64,000 nt of DNA from Alteromonadaceae bacterium 2753L.S.0a.02 (GTDB taxonomy: Bacteria; Pseudomonadota; Gammaproteobacteria; Pseudomonadales; Cellvibrionaceae): positions 1,885,001 to 1,949,000 of the forward strand of contig VISH01000002.1 in assembly GCA_007827375.1 (NCBI GenBank), written 5' to 3'. The position numbers and the translations under genes were made by a program. Of this stretch, positions 29,701 to 40,644 are shown one piece after another; the first letter of the stretch is position 1, and every line of letters starts with the position of its first letter. A model generated the notes under the pieces. The model was not told where the DNA came from. It saw only the letters and a list, made by a program, of their open reading frames with translations, and did no database searches.

Positions 29701-32700
29701 CTTAACGAGCACAGGCGCATGCCAGTGTAAGTGTTGAATTTTCTGGGCAGTCTGCGTAGTGGCAAGATGCATCGCTGTATTAACCATTTCTATATAGGCT
29801 GCTGCGGGTAAAATGGGATTATCATTAATACGGTGATCGCGAATAACAGCTTCGCTGCCAGTAAACTGTTTTGTATAAGCTTGGCGGTCGAGTGTCGAGA
29901 TATTGCAGTCGAGTAACTCGTGAAGCGCCTGGCTTTGGCCAACACTATTGCTACCGGCGGATTCGTTTCGCTCAATCCAGTAGCGCTCCCGTTGCAATGG
30001 CGCAATAGGGAGCGAAATGCGGTGGGGCTTGTGGTTGGCAAAGAGCGTTTGCCAGTCAATAACGGCACCCTGTGTCCAGAGTGCTGCGAGTTTTGCGAAT
30101 TCATGATGATCCAACAAACTTTTCAGGTACGCTTTACCACTTTCACCGGAAGGCAGCAGAGCGCTTTGCTCTGGATTATTTCCTAATACGGCACTGTAAT
30201 AAGGAATGGAGGAAGCGGGCGCCTTGGCGACAAAGTCATTTATGCCTTTTAGTAATTCGTCGTAGCTACGGGCGACCACCGCCAGCCGCGCGGGTTCTGC
30301 ATCCCGTCCTACCATTAGAGTGAACGCGATATCTTGTAATGACGCGGGCGTTTGTGCAGATTTCTCCAAAAACATCGAAAAGACTTTTGCATAGTTTTCT
30401 AAGCGGGTGCCGTCTTTGGCGGACAGAATAAAAATGTATTCGTGATTTTCTGGCTGAGGGGCGCTTACCAAGCGCGGTGCTTCTTCAATAATCATATGAG
30501 CGTTAGCGCCACCCGCGCCAAAAGAACTGATCGCTGCACGGCGTTTTTCACGAATTATTTCGGGAGATGATTTGAGAACCTGACTCCATGGCTGGATATT
30601 TTTCTGCAATACAAAGGGTGTTGCTTCTAAATCGATATTGGGATTTTCTTGCTGGCAATGCAGTGTAGGGACCAGGGTATCGTGCTTCAGTTGTAACAAG
30701 ACTTTGGAAAGCGCGGAGATCCCTGCTGCAGATTCAAGGTGACCGATATTCGCTTTTACAGAACCGAGTGCACAGAATCCGGTTTTATCGGTTTTGCTTT
30801 GGTAAGCCTGGGTCAGACCGGTGATTTCGATTGGGTCGCCCAGAGCTGTACCTGTTCCATGTGCTTCAACGTAAGAGATGGACTCTGGGTTAATGTTGGC
30901 TTTATCCAGCGTGTGACGAATTAATTCTCCTTGTTGGATAGGGTTGGGAACAGTGTAGCCATTGGTTTTTCCGCCATGATTAATATGCGTCGATTTAATG
31001 ACACCATAGATATGGTCGTGGTCTGCCAAGGCTTTATCCAAAGGCTTGAGTAGTGCAACACCCACACCCTCGCCTGGTACATAACCATCACCACCTGCTC
31101 CAAAACTGCGGCAGCGACCATCGGACGCAGCAAAATTACCCTGGGCCAGTCGTAAATATTTGTTGGGATGCACGATTAAATTGACGCCGCCGGCCAATGC
31201 ATAGTCAATTTCGCCCGAGCGCATTGCTTCGCAAGCCATATGCAGTGCCGTAAGTGAGGAGGAACACATAGTGTCCAGCCCTATGCTAGGGCCGTGAAAG
31301 TCAAAGAAATACGACACGCGGTTGGCAACCGATGAAATCAGTGACTCCGGAACACTTCCCTCAAGTGTGTATTGCGGATCTACGCCAAGTAATTGGTATT
31401 GGCTCCACATAACGCCCGCGTAAACTCCAACGCGATCTTTGGGCAGATCTTTATTCGAATATCCAGCGTCGGCCAAGGCTTGCCAACTGGTCTCAAGAAA
31501 TACACGCTCTTGCGGATCGATAAGGGCGGCTTCTTTCGGAGAGATATTAAAGAAACGAGCGTCGAAGCGATCGTGATCTGAAATAAAGCCGCCCCACTTG
31601 CTGTAAGTTTTACCTGGAGTACCACGGGTTTCATCGAAGTAGAGATTATGATCCCAGCGATCACTTGGAATTTCTTCGACACAGTCCTTACCTTGCAAGA
31701 GGTTTTCCCAAAACTCCTGAAGTGTATTAGCCTGGGGATAGCGACCAGCAATGCCAATAATAGCGACATCCAAAGATTTCACCGGTGCAATCGCCATCGT
31801 GGTATTTTTGAAGCGGGGTAGTGGGGTGTCGCTGGTGATTTCTGTATTGCCAGTGGGAACTGTCGGAACTTCAATGGCTTTATCGCTGCTCTGCACTTGG
31901 GTTTCTGTGAGATCAAGCACCTGTGTTAGATAGTTCTCTACAAAATAATCTGCTAAAGCACCGATGTTTTGATATTCATAAAAAAGTGTTTTTGATATTT
32001 TTCCAAACAGTTCCTCTAGTTTTTGATTTAGAGACATATACACGACTGAATCCATGCCGAAATTTTCGAACGGTGCATCGGAATCCAGCTTTTCGTAGGG
32101 AATTTTCATTTCATCGGAAATGAGCAGCTTAATAAATCGCTCAGTTTCGATAAGAACATTGTCGCGCTGGGCGGTATTGAGGTGTTTGATATCTGTTTGC
32201 TGCTCCTTACTGCCGCCAGCCAGGCCTTTTCGTAAGGATTTTTCGGTACGTGCTTGATCACCATACATGAACATCACTGAGTCGGATGAATGCCTCAAGC
32301 AGTTCTGCAGTACCTTTATGCCCAGGCGACCATCGATGGACTGCATACCGAACAACTCGTTCATACTTGCAAAACTGGCGTCGTCCAATTGCATGCCACC
32401 GGTTTGCCACAATGGCCAATTGATCGATACCGTGCGACCTTGTCGTGTTCCCTGTTGTACGCAGGCATTTCGATAAGCTGCGAAATCATCCATGAAACCG
32501 TTGGCAAATGCGTAGTCGCTTTGCCCGGGGTTGCCAAATACCGCTGCAATTGAAGAAAAGAGTGCGAAAAAGTCCAGATTGATATGGCTTGTGGCTTCAT
32601 CCAGGCAAACAGTTCCCGCCGTTTTGGGGAGAAGTACATCGCGAATATCCGCATCTGTTTTTTTCAGGATGAACGAATCCCGCTTAATACCGGCACAGTG

Positions 32701-35700
32701 CAATATGCCGTTTAATTTGCCATGAGCGCGTAATATTCTTTCAATCAGCTTGGTGCATGTATCGCTGTTGGTAATGTCAGCCTCAATGACTGAGATGCTC
32801 GCACCCGGCTGTTTTTCACGGATATGCGCAATGGTGTTTTGTGCCTCCGCCGTGGGGGAGGAACGGCCCACCAGTATTAGCGTTGCGTCCGCCAGCTTGG
32901 CGATTTCTTCTGCGAGTGTTAGGCCGACGCCGCGTAAACCGCCAGTAATAAGATAAACACCACCGTCTTTGAACAATGGTGAACTTTTATCATCTGCAGT
33001 GGGAGCCAGATCCAGTATTTGGAGGCGCTTTTTGTAGCGTTTACCACCTGTGTATAACACCGGATACGGATTAAAATCCTTATTAAAAAGTTCGTTGACG
33101 GCTGCCTGAGTTATTGTTTTAGGTTCCTGGTGGTGATCGAATACTAGGTGTTTCCCAATATAATTCGGGTTCTCTTGAGCCAGAGTTTTGTAAAATCCGC
33201 TATACGCGGAATCATTATCCAGCGCCCCTTGTGATGATTGCTCCAGAGTAATTAAACGCAGCATGCGCGTGGTTTTATACTGGATGAAGTGTTTCGCGAG
33301 ACGACACAGGAATTGAAATTGTTTAATTTTTTCTTCAACGGAAAGCGACGCCGCAGGTGGAAGAGACCACACAACAAATTCCGGGGTTATCTGGCTGGCA
33401 GCAAGTGATTCCAAAAGCAACTCGGCGTGATCGGGTTGTGATAAATCCAAGTGGAATGTACCGTTTGCGTCGTTTGAAAATTTATTCGCCTGATTAACCT
33501 TAATTGTTGGAAGGTATTCGTTGAGTTGGGCGTAATCCAGCAGCGGAGTTTCGTCTGCCTGGTTGCCGATCAGTATAATCGTCGCCTGACCAGCGGCCTG
33601 ATGGTTACCCCGAACCTGCTGTTGCACCGTTTCAGGAGTGAGTTGTTCAATATCGGTTTGCTGCAGCTGATGTGAAAAATAAAGTTGTTCCGCCGTTGCC
33701 GTTAATGTGGCAGAGCTCTGCTGTACTGGTACAAGTTTTAACCCGCTCACGCAGAGTAATACTTTGCCGCTTTCGTCTGCCAGCTTTACATCGAAATATT
33801 CCGCGGGATCATTACTGGCTTTCTGGCGACGTGTAACAAAAGAATGACAACGCGTTGTGAGTGGGTGGCGAATCTCGAGCTGTTCAATCGTATAAGGAAG
33901 GTAATGCTGGCTGGATTTTTCAACAACCTGTGAAACCAGAACCAATACAGCTTGTAATGCTGCATCCATAATGCCGGGGTGCAATGCGTCGCCGGACGTA
34001 TCGGAAGTGAGCCCTTCCAAGGTTGCCAATGCTCGATCACCCTGATAACAAAGGTTCAGTATACGCTTAAAGGTTGAACCATATTCCAGTCCTTTTTCTT
34101 TAAAAGTGTCATAGCACTGCTTTTGGCTGAGAAACTCTGTAAGTTCTGTGCGTAGTTCCTCGACGGCTATATATTCGTCTTGAGATCTTTGGTTGTCATA
34201 GATTAAGTTTCCGAAGGCGTGAACGGTGCCTTTGGAATCATCACTGTTTGTGGAAAAAACCTGGAAGGCAACGCCCTCCGTATCGGGATGTAAGCTGATT
34301 TTTACCGTCTGAGGCCCGCCGTCAACAACGATGGGATTTTGCCAGGTCACATTTTGGATACGCGTTACACGGTGTGGTTTATTACACAGATTACCGCTGG
34401 AGCGCGCCATTTCCAGATACGCTACACCCGGTAGCATCTTGCGAAGATTTACCACGTGGTCTTTCAGGTAGAACTCATTGCCCGTAAACGTTTTTTGGTA
34501 GCATTGAGATTCGAGTGTAGATTCGTTGGAATCGACCAATGAAAACGAATTGCTGTTGTCGCTTTCTTGAGTGCGTTCAGTCTGTGGCACAATCCAGAAT
34601 TTCTCTAACTCAAAAGGGTATGTCGGCAGTGATACTGTGCGTGCACCTGTGTTTTCCATAAGGTCCCACCAGTCGCCACTACCGCCATTTATATAATGCT
34701 TCAACAAGGTGACCAGACTGTCGGAAAACAAGTTATTACTAAAGTTTTCCGGAAGCTTAAGATGAGCAATCAGCGCATTAATTTCCTCACTGCTACCGTA
34801 GCTACCTGTTGATTGCGGCATTGCCCAGCTTTCAAGTTGCTGTAGTAAATCGGCTTTACTTGAAACTACAAACCCCGTGCGGTATTTAAAATGGCAGCGG
34901 CCGCGCATCAGTGTTATTGCCACATCCTCCAGAGGAGTTTGCATATTCTCTGGCGCACTTAACCATGTTTTAAAATCAGTTATTTTTTGTTGCAATGCAG
35001 CTTGCGTTTTGGCAGAAAACAGCAATAACAGTACGGGGGGTGGCGTAACTTCTCTGATTGAGCTTACCTGCGGTGCTTCTTCCAATAATAAATGGACGTT
35101 GGTACCACTGAAGCCAAATGAACTTACCGCACTTCGACGGGGAAATGGCTGGTTTTTCCAGTCGATTAACGTATTGTTTATGTAGAACGGGCTTTGTTCG
35201 TATTCGAGGTGTTCGTTGGCTTTGGTGAAGTTGAGATTGGCTGGTATTTTCCTGTTGCGCATAGCCAGCAGAGCTTTCAGCACGCCCGTTACTCCTGCGG
35301 CAGATAGAGTATGGCCAAAATTAGTTTTAGAGGACCCGATCGCACAAAAATTTTGTTTTTGTGTGTAACTTCCAAAAGACTTACTAAGCGCTTCAAATTC
35401 GATAGGATCGCCGAGTTTAGTCCCTGTACCATGGGCTTCGATATAACCGATTGTTTCGGGATTGATGTTTAATTTTTGGTAGGCTTCGAGTTCTAGCTCT
35501 GTTTGAGCCAGCGAACTTGGCGCTGTGATGCCATTGGTTTTACCATCCTGGTTGGAAGCTCCGCCTAATATCACACCATAAATCTGATCACCGTCGGCAA
35601 CGGCTTTATTAAGCGCTTTCAGAGCAATCACCGCCATACCTTCACCGGGTGCAAAGCCGTTGGCACGGTTATCGAAGGCCTTGCTCTGGCCATCAATGCT

Positions 35701-36468
35701 GAGCATTTGCGCTTTACTCATCATGATGTAGAGGTTGGGGGTAATATAGAGATGCACTCCGCCAGCTAAGGCCAGATCGATATCTCCGCGTTGTATGGCT
35801 TTCACAGCTAGGTCGATAGCAACGAGCGATGACGAACACGCTGTATCAATGGTGATGCTTGGGCCTTTGAGATTAAGCAGGTAGGAAATGCGTGCTGAAA
35901 GAATAGAGGTTTGGGTACCCATTAGCTCAAACAAGTCAGCGTTGTGCGGCGTTGCGTTTAACACATTGGTGTAATCGCAATTTAAGGAACCTGCATAAAC
36001 ACCACACTTAACGCCATTTAAGCGTGTGTCGTTGTAGCCGGCATCCTCAAAGGCTTCCCAGCAGCCCTGTAAAAAAAGGCGCTGTTGTGGATCCATTCGC
36101 TCCGCTTCTTTGTTGGAAATATTGAAAAACAGTGGATCGAACTCGTCGATAGCCTCAAAAAATGCGCCGTATCGACAATAGGTTTTGTTAGGTTCGTTTT
36201 TGTTTTCGCTGTATATATCCTTCAAATCCCAACGCGATTCAGGTATTTCCCGAATCACATTGGTTCCCGTTTCAAAACTTTTCCAAAGTGATTCTACGCT
36301 GTTTACGGCGCCGGGGTAACGGCAGGCAGCTCCAACAACAGCGACAGGTGATGGGTTGAAATTTACTGATTTTTCGTCTTGATTCTTTTGACCTTTTATT
36401 CGCTCTTCAAGTTTTAGAATTCTGTTGTAGGCCAGCTGAAGTCTTTTTTGATCATTCATTTCGTTCAT
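23782..36468 (-). CDS. Three-module trans-AT PKS: dd-KS-DH-KR-ACP-KS-DH-KR-ACP-KS-DH-ACP-ACP-dd
   Basis: This 4228-aa megasynthase opens with a charged helical docking segment (residues ~5-30). Module 1: KS (~40-460, Cys211), DH-like (His671, with Leu where HxxxGxxxxP has Gly), KR (~940-1375), ACP (Ser1474). Module 2: KS (Cys1735), DH-like (His2212, Asp in place of the Gly), KR (NADPH loop near 2675), ACP (Ser2977). Module 3: KS (Cys3241), DH with intact HTFNGQPLLP (His3708), no KR, then tandem ACPs (Ser3995, Ser4116) with GLES rather than GLDS. All three KSs keep both His residues and should elongate. Both KRs have Asp at the end of the LDD region (B-type). The C-terminal ~45 residues look like a docking tail, and the next gene overlaps. 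A GGAA box lies a few bases before the ATG. It is the first gene of the minus-strand operon. Confidence 0.95.
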
Positions 36469-38044
36469 TTCGTTCCATCACTTTTTGTATTTCGGAGCGG
36501 CCATTTATTTCAGGCAATAGTGTGCCGTCACCTGAATTAAAAAGGCTTATAAAATTTTTCTAAATTAGTAATGTATTATCTACTTCGATAAAAACATTTA
36601 TAAAAAAATGTTTTGCTAGAAGAACAACGAGGAGGTTACATAACTAATTCCATTTAATTTTTTCTTCCTTAGGGCATGAATCATTCCAGTAAAAATATTT
36701 TCGCGATATATCCATATCAACATATATTTAACAAATGAAGTAAGATCAATAATTTATTCAGTTTTATATTCAAAGAATAAAATTTATCTAAATTACAACA
36801 AATGATGTAACTGGAGTTCCTGGGCGTAGAGTAGTTTGTAATCAAATTATTCACTGTGAAATATTCACATAGCTCTTAGCAACATTTCACAATTATTTGA
36901 CCTTTGCTCAAAAAAGACACTATTTTTATAAGGTGATATTAACAAAAATGGCGCGTAATACATCTTAATTGGGCGTTATATCTTCATTGTGGCACTATAA
37001 TTAGTTTTGGCGTGTGTATTTTGGTCGAGGGATGAGGATGTATCATGTGTCGTCGCATTTTATCCCCAAATGTTTGAGTTATAGAACTTTTGAAAAAATT
37101 TAAAGCCGTTCCTAATGAAAAAATAAGCATTAAATAACGCGACTATTTTTTTAGAAGAAGGGATTCTATTGCTTTTCTTGTGCAGTTTTTTAAGTACGCG
37201 TTACTCGATTTTAATAAGAAAAATTAAGCGAACATACGAACGTTTAAAACGTATCAATTGAATATTTTGATTTATTTGAGCTGTGAAATTGGGTTTCTAA
37301 TACTGACAAATATCTAAGGCATTTCTAAATTGTCGATGGCTTTTACAAAAATAATTGACCGCCGATTGGTTCTTTTTAGCGTCAACCTTGAAATGCTGCT
37401 TCGTGCAACTGTTAGATGTCATTAAAAATAGATACGAATCTATAAATTGTTATTTAGAAAATGAAAAATAATTACAACATATAATGTATGTGTTAATAAA
37501 TACGATATATGGCTGTATAGTTAAATAAGTGACGGGAATGTTTACATAAGGGCACGTTTAAAAATATTTATTTGATTGATGATGTTTTTTTGAGCCATTT
37601 AGATTCATGCGGCCTGGCTACACACATTAAAAGTGATCCTCGATAAGAACAATATTTGTACAAACTAACAAGAACAGAATGATTTTCATTGCAATAACTT
37701 CGAAGCTTGGGGCGTACCGTTTGTTGGCCACTGAGTTTTGGGGAATGTGTTAGCGCAAAAAAATCTTATTGTCGGGAAGACATTTCTCATATGCAAACGG
37801 CGACAAGTTATTCTTCGAGCTAGGCAAGAGGTGCTATGTATCCTAGTATTAAGTGCATGCGATTCCGTCTTTTATTGGTCCCTAACACGTTGGTTTCGAC
37901 GTATTATGGAGGCGTTCATACTTTATACCTTCACTAGAGAGTTCTGTAATTACCTTAATCTTGCAAGTGTCGAGATCGCAGGAGAGTGCTCGGGTACTAT
38001 ATCTTTTCAGCTAAGGAGATAGCGTCTGATCGTGTACCGCAATA

Positions 38045-38081
38045 CTCAGCCGCTGTGAAAGACCAATTGTCAGCGGCTGAG
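38045..38081 (-). promoter_or_regulatory. Perfect 11-bp inverted repeat (leader RNA hairpin)
   Basis: The arms at 38045-38055 (ctcagccgctg) and 38071-38081 are exact reverse complements separated by 15 bases. As RNA from either strand this makes a stable GC-rich hairpin. No T-run follows on either side, so it is not a standard intrinsic terminator. On the minus strand it is about 190 bases downstream of the ops-like site and about 1.6 kb before the PKS start codon, so it could be a leader element read by the NusG-like factor, as RNA hairpins are for LoaP. That role is inference. Confidence 0.55.
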
Positions 38082-38268
38082 CTAAATTCCCGAGCTTTAT
38101 AGGAGCGAGATTTTTCCTACATTCACCTCTATTGAGGGGGGCTCAATTGCTGAGAAATCAATCGGGCCAACAGGGTTGTTCCGTTTACAAATCAGCGGTT
38201 AGATGGGGCTTTTCATTCCGGCCCCATTGGTCACCATATCGCAATATATAGTATACCTACTATTGATT

Positions 38269-38279
38269 AGGCTACCGAG
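38269..38279 (-). promoter_or_regulatory. Candidate ops (RfaH/NusG-paralogue recruitment) site
   Basis: Read on the minus strand, this 11-mer is CTCGGTAGCCT. The E. coli ops element recognised by RfaH is GGCGGTAGCNT; nine of eleven positions agree, with positions 3-11 all matching. It lies between the nusG-like gene and the minus-strand PKS operon, oriented toward the PKS, where a specialised NusG paralogue would have to load. The gammaproteobacterial factor here need not use the E. coli sequence, so this is a candidate only. Confidence 0.35.
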
Positions 38280-38600
38280 AGTGATCAAAGGCTTGGTGCA
38301 TGTTTGAGTAGGAATGACTGTGGTGTCCGCGTCGCCGGTAAAGGGGCGTTATGAGGTAAGGTGCGTAGTTAGACTTGCTCGGTAAAACCTTTAGGGCTTG
38401 TTGACACTATTTTATTCACGCCTGCCACAAGGCTGCGCCCCGGCCCTTTATTGCCATCAAAGCGCTGTGAGTGAAGTTTAGTTATTCTAATTGAACAAGC
38501 GATACAGCTATTGATCCAGCTCTCGCTAAGTACCCACATCCGTGTAGGCAACGCAGAGGGCGAGAGAATGGTTCGGGGCGGGCAGCCTTGGTTCGAAGGG

Positions 38601-38695
38601 TTTATCGCAAAAAAGCGCCACTTTTCGTTACTTGTCGCTCATTTAACGGGTTAAACCACACTCCTAGTGCCTCAATTGGACGCTTTTGCGATAAA
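38601..38695. repeat. Long inverted repeat, possible MITE-like or hairpin element
   Basis: Arms at 38601-38617 (tttatcgcaaaaaagcg) and 38681-38695 (cgcttttgcgataaa) are inverted copies that match over about 15 bases with a two-base A-run difference, enclosing about 63 bases. A smaller palindrome (tttaac-gg-gttaaa, about 38642-38655) sits inside. No target-site duplication or transposase fragment was recognised. It may be a small non-autonomous element or a structured leader segment. Confidence 0.45.
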
Positions 38696-39009
38696 CAGTT
38701 GCGAAATAAATAGCGTCAACAGGCGCTAGGAAAGCTCTGAAAAATAGCCTATTTTCCTCGTGGTGATGGCGGTTCGACCCCAAGTTCCTTATTTACTCCG
38801 TGCTTGCGGGAGGGGCTTTATAACCACAATAAAAATAATCTAAGCACAAGAAAATTAGTCTCATTTTTTTGTGGTTCTCTAGAATATATAAATAGTGAAG
38901 TTCCAGGAGTTGATCAGCTGAGGGAGTGAATATCCTGATCGCCAGCAGTCTTTACGAGCTTGGACCCGTTTGGTTTTGATGTAGAGACTGCGAATATGCG
39001 AGTGTACTA

Positions 39010-39513
39010 CTACAAAACATGAATATTGGCGGAGTTGATTTCTACATTAACGCTTTTACCTAGAACTGGCGCATTTATTAATAGTTTCTCCTGGTTCTTT
39101 ATTTTTACCAATTCGCCTTTAACGCCTGCAAAGGGGCCGGATAAAACTTCGACCTTTTTACCTGGGATCAACTCAGAGTTAACATCGACTCTCTCACCAC
39201 TTAATACCACAATGCGCACACTTTCGAGGTCGCGTGCTGGCATTTTTGCGGGCTGGTTGCCCAATATAAGTAAGCCGCAGGAGCCTGGAACGTAGCTTAA
39301 GTCATGAAATTGATTTGGTTTAGGTTGAACAAAGATATAGCCAGGAAATAGAGGCAGGTCCAACAAGATTCTTCTATCCCTTCTAACTCTTACGGTTTTC
39401 CGCCGAGGTAAATAGGCAGTGATCAGTTTTTCCTTAAGGCAGCCTTCTACAATATTTTCCTGCCGACTTTTGGTTCTTAAGATAAACCAGGGAAGGTCTG
39501 CCTCTGAGCTCAT
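39010..39513 (-). CDS. Specialised NusG/RfaH-like transcription antitermination factor
   Basis: A 167-aa protein with the two-domain NusG layout. The N-terminal NGN domain starts with the WFILRTKSRQE motif and has the LPLFPGYIFV strand typical of RfaH/UpxY/LoaP-class paralogues. The C-terminal KOW domain has GKKVEVLSGPFAGVKGELV. It should bind RNA polymerase and suppress pausing and termination. A ribosome-binding site AAGGAG lies 8 bases before the ATG. Housekeeping NusG is normally beside secE, so this cluster-embedded copy is probably dedicated to the long operons on either side. It is transcribed toward the minus-strand PKS. A short inverted repeat (39564-39580, tttcgc/gcgaaa) lies in its upstream region and could be an operator or leader hairpin. 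Confidence 0.9.
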   Translation of the reverse strand: MSSEADLPWFILRTKSRQENIVEGCLKEKLITAYLPRRKTVRVRRDRRILLDLPLFPGYIFVQPKPNQFHDLSYVPGSCGLLILGNQPAKMPARDLESVRIVVLSGERVDVNSELIPGKKVEVLSGPFAGVKGELVKIKNQEKLLINAPVLGKSVNVEINSANIHVL

Positions 39514-40644
39514 TGAAGCTTCTCCTTGAAATCTGAGAAATTAATTGTTTATGATCAGTTTCTTTTCGCGTTTAGCGAAATTGAAAACCTCATACCTTAA
39601 TTGTTGCTAACTTTTTTGCGCGGCACCTTACCTACTACATATTAAAAAAATATTAACTCTGTGGATGCTTCGAGCTTGTTGGTTCAATTCAATTAATAAC
39701 AAGTGTCATCGAATACTGTGGCATGGCAATAATGTACTAATTACCTCTAAAGTAAAAGTAAAAAAATGCAAATAACTATTCGCAGGTTTGATGCACAAAA
39801 TCGCGTGAAATTATGGAGGCGCGATTATCAAAAAATACCTGAAAAATAATTCGACATAATAAAATGAGCATGTGAGAAATCTGTGCAAGATAATATAGGC
39901 GACAGAGAGTAACGCACCAAAATGACTATTTTACTAAATAAAAATGGCGTTTATATTATTAAATTGACTCGTTATGCATTTTAATATTAGTTAATACTTA
40001 TTATAAAAGTGTAAAAAAAACCGAGCCCTGTCATCCACCCGTCAAAAAAAAAGCTAAAAAAATTAATAAAAGTGCAAAGTTATGATGTTTACTGCGTAAA
40101 TATGACGCCTAAAACATTATAATGGCTTTGCATTGATTTAAATGGCGTCAATTTGATTTATATATGAACAGGTTAAATATAATGTCAGTTATTTAAAACG
40201 TATGTTTCATAATTTTAATGAATTTTTAGTGTTGCAAAAATAATAATTAGCTTGTAGTTTAAAAAAAAGCGGTGATAAACGCCGCATCAAAAAGTGCTCG
40301 CATTGCAGTACTTAGTGAGTAAAGTTCCAATTCTCCGTTGTCGCCTTGGAGAGAAAATCAGGAAGAAAAAAACATCTAGAGTACTAATATGTACTTTAGG
40401 GGGCGGAGCCTTGCCCTCGCGAATATTTTTCTATTTTGATAAAACACTGATAGCCTCATCAATTTCGTTTGATTCCATTAAAAAATTCGCAGTGATAAAA
40501 CCTGGGTTTCCTGCAGCTACCAAAATCTCAATTAATCGATTTAAGACAGACCGTCAAAGTATTTGCGGTGCTTTTTTTCGTTTTGAATAAAACTTCGTTT
40601 GCCACTCCTAGTAACACCTGCCACTCGTTGAAGATTCGTAAACT
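39514..40644. promoter_or_regulatory. 1.1-kb divergent promoter region
   Basis: This very AT-rich spacer separates the divergent nusG-like gene and the 2210-aa PKS gene, so promoters for both directions should be here. One possible plus-strand promoter is TTGATT (40153-40158) with TATAAT (40178-40183), but the 19-base spacer is long. Another TATAAT occurs at 40118-40123 without a clear -35. At 40402-40412 the plus strand reads ggcggagcctt, which equals the ops consensus with the central T missing, and it lies in the loop of a small GGGC/GCCC hairpin (40401-40416). These sites are suggestive only. A possible degraded coding fragment lies at 40431-40553 on the minus strand. Confidence 0.5.
40431..40553 (-). 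pseudogene. Possible degraded coding remnant (C-terminal fragment)
   Basis: The minus strand opens after a TGA at 40554-40556 and runs 40 codons to a TAG at 40431-40433. Its translation looks protein-like (helix-forming LNRLIEILVAAGNPGF, then an acidic C-terminus) and contrasts with the AT-rich surroundings. There is no start codon near the 5' end, except an internal ATG at 40476-40478. Just upstream another frame also reads plausibly, as expected after a frameshift. I do not recognise the family. It may be chance. Confidence 0.2.

Larger units (their letters stand above)
36469..39009. other. 2.5-kb AT-rich leader between NusG-like gene and PKS operon
   Basis: I see no convincing gene here. 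Reading frames of 60-95 codons exist on both strands but have no ribosome-binding site, codon bias or recognisable protein pattern. The half nearest the PKS (36.5-37.7 kb) is very AT-rich. The half nearest the nusG-like gene (38.0-38.9 kb) is more GC-balanced and contains an ops-like site, a perfect 11-bp inverted repeat and a separate 15-bp inverted repeat. Minus-strand transcripts starting near or upstream of the nusG-like gene would carry these as a long untranslated leader. No clear rho-independent terminator with a GC-rich stem and T-run was found after the nusG-like gene, so read-through is possible. No promoter is assignable with confidence. Confidence 0.6.

Noticed and set aside
37738..38022. 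A 94-codon open frame on the plus strand in the central spacer
   Set aside because: No ribosome-binding site, biased composition and no recognisable protein pattern; it also faces away from both operons' logic.
38761..38800. A ggttcgac string resembling a tRNA T-loop
   Set aside because: The flanking bases do not pair to form a T-stem, and no acceptor or anticodon stems are present.
38822..38876. Inverted aaccacaa / ttgtggtt with a T-run, as a terminator for the nusG-like gene
   Set aside because: The loop is about 40 bases, the stem is short and AT-rich, and the T-run is within the stem on one strand only; not a credible intrinsic terminator.
40294..40590. A 98-codon open frame on the plus strand before the 2210-aa PKS
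   Set aside because: Basic, irregular composition without a ribosome-binding site; the opposite strand over the same bases reads more like protein.
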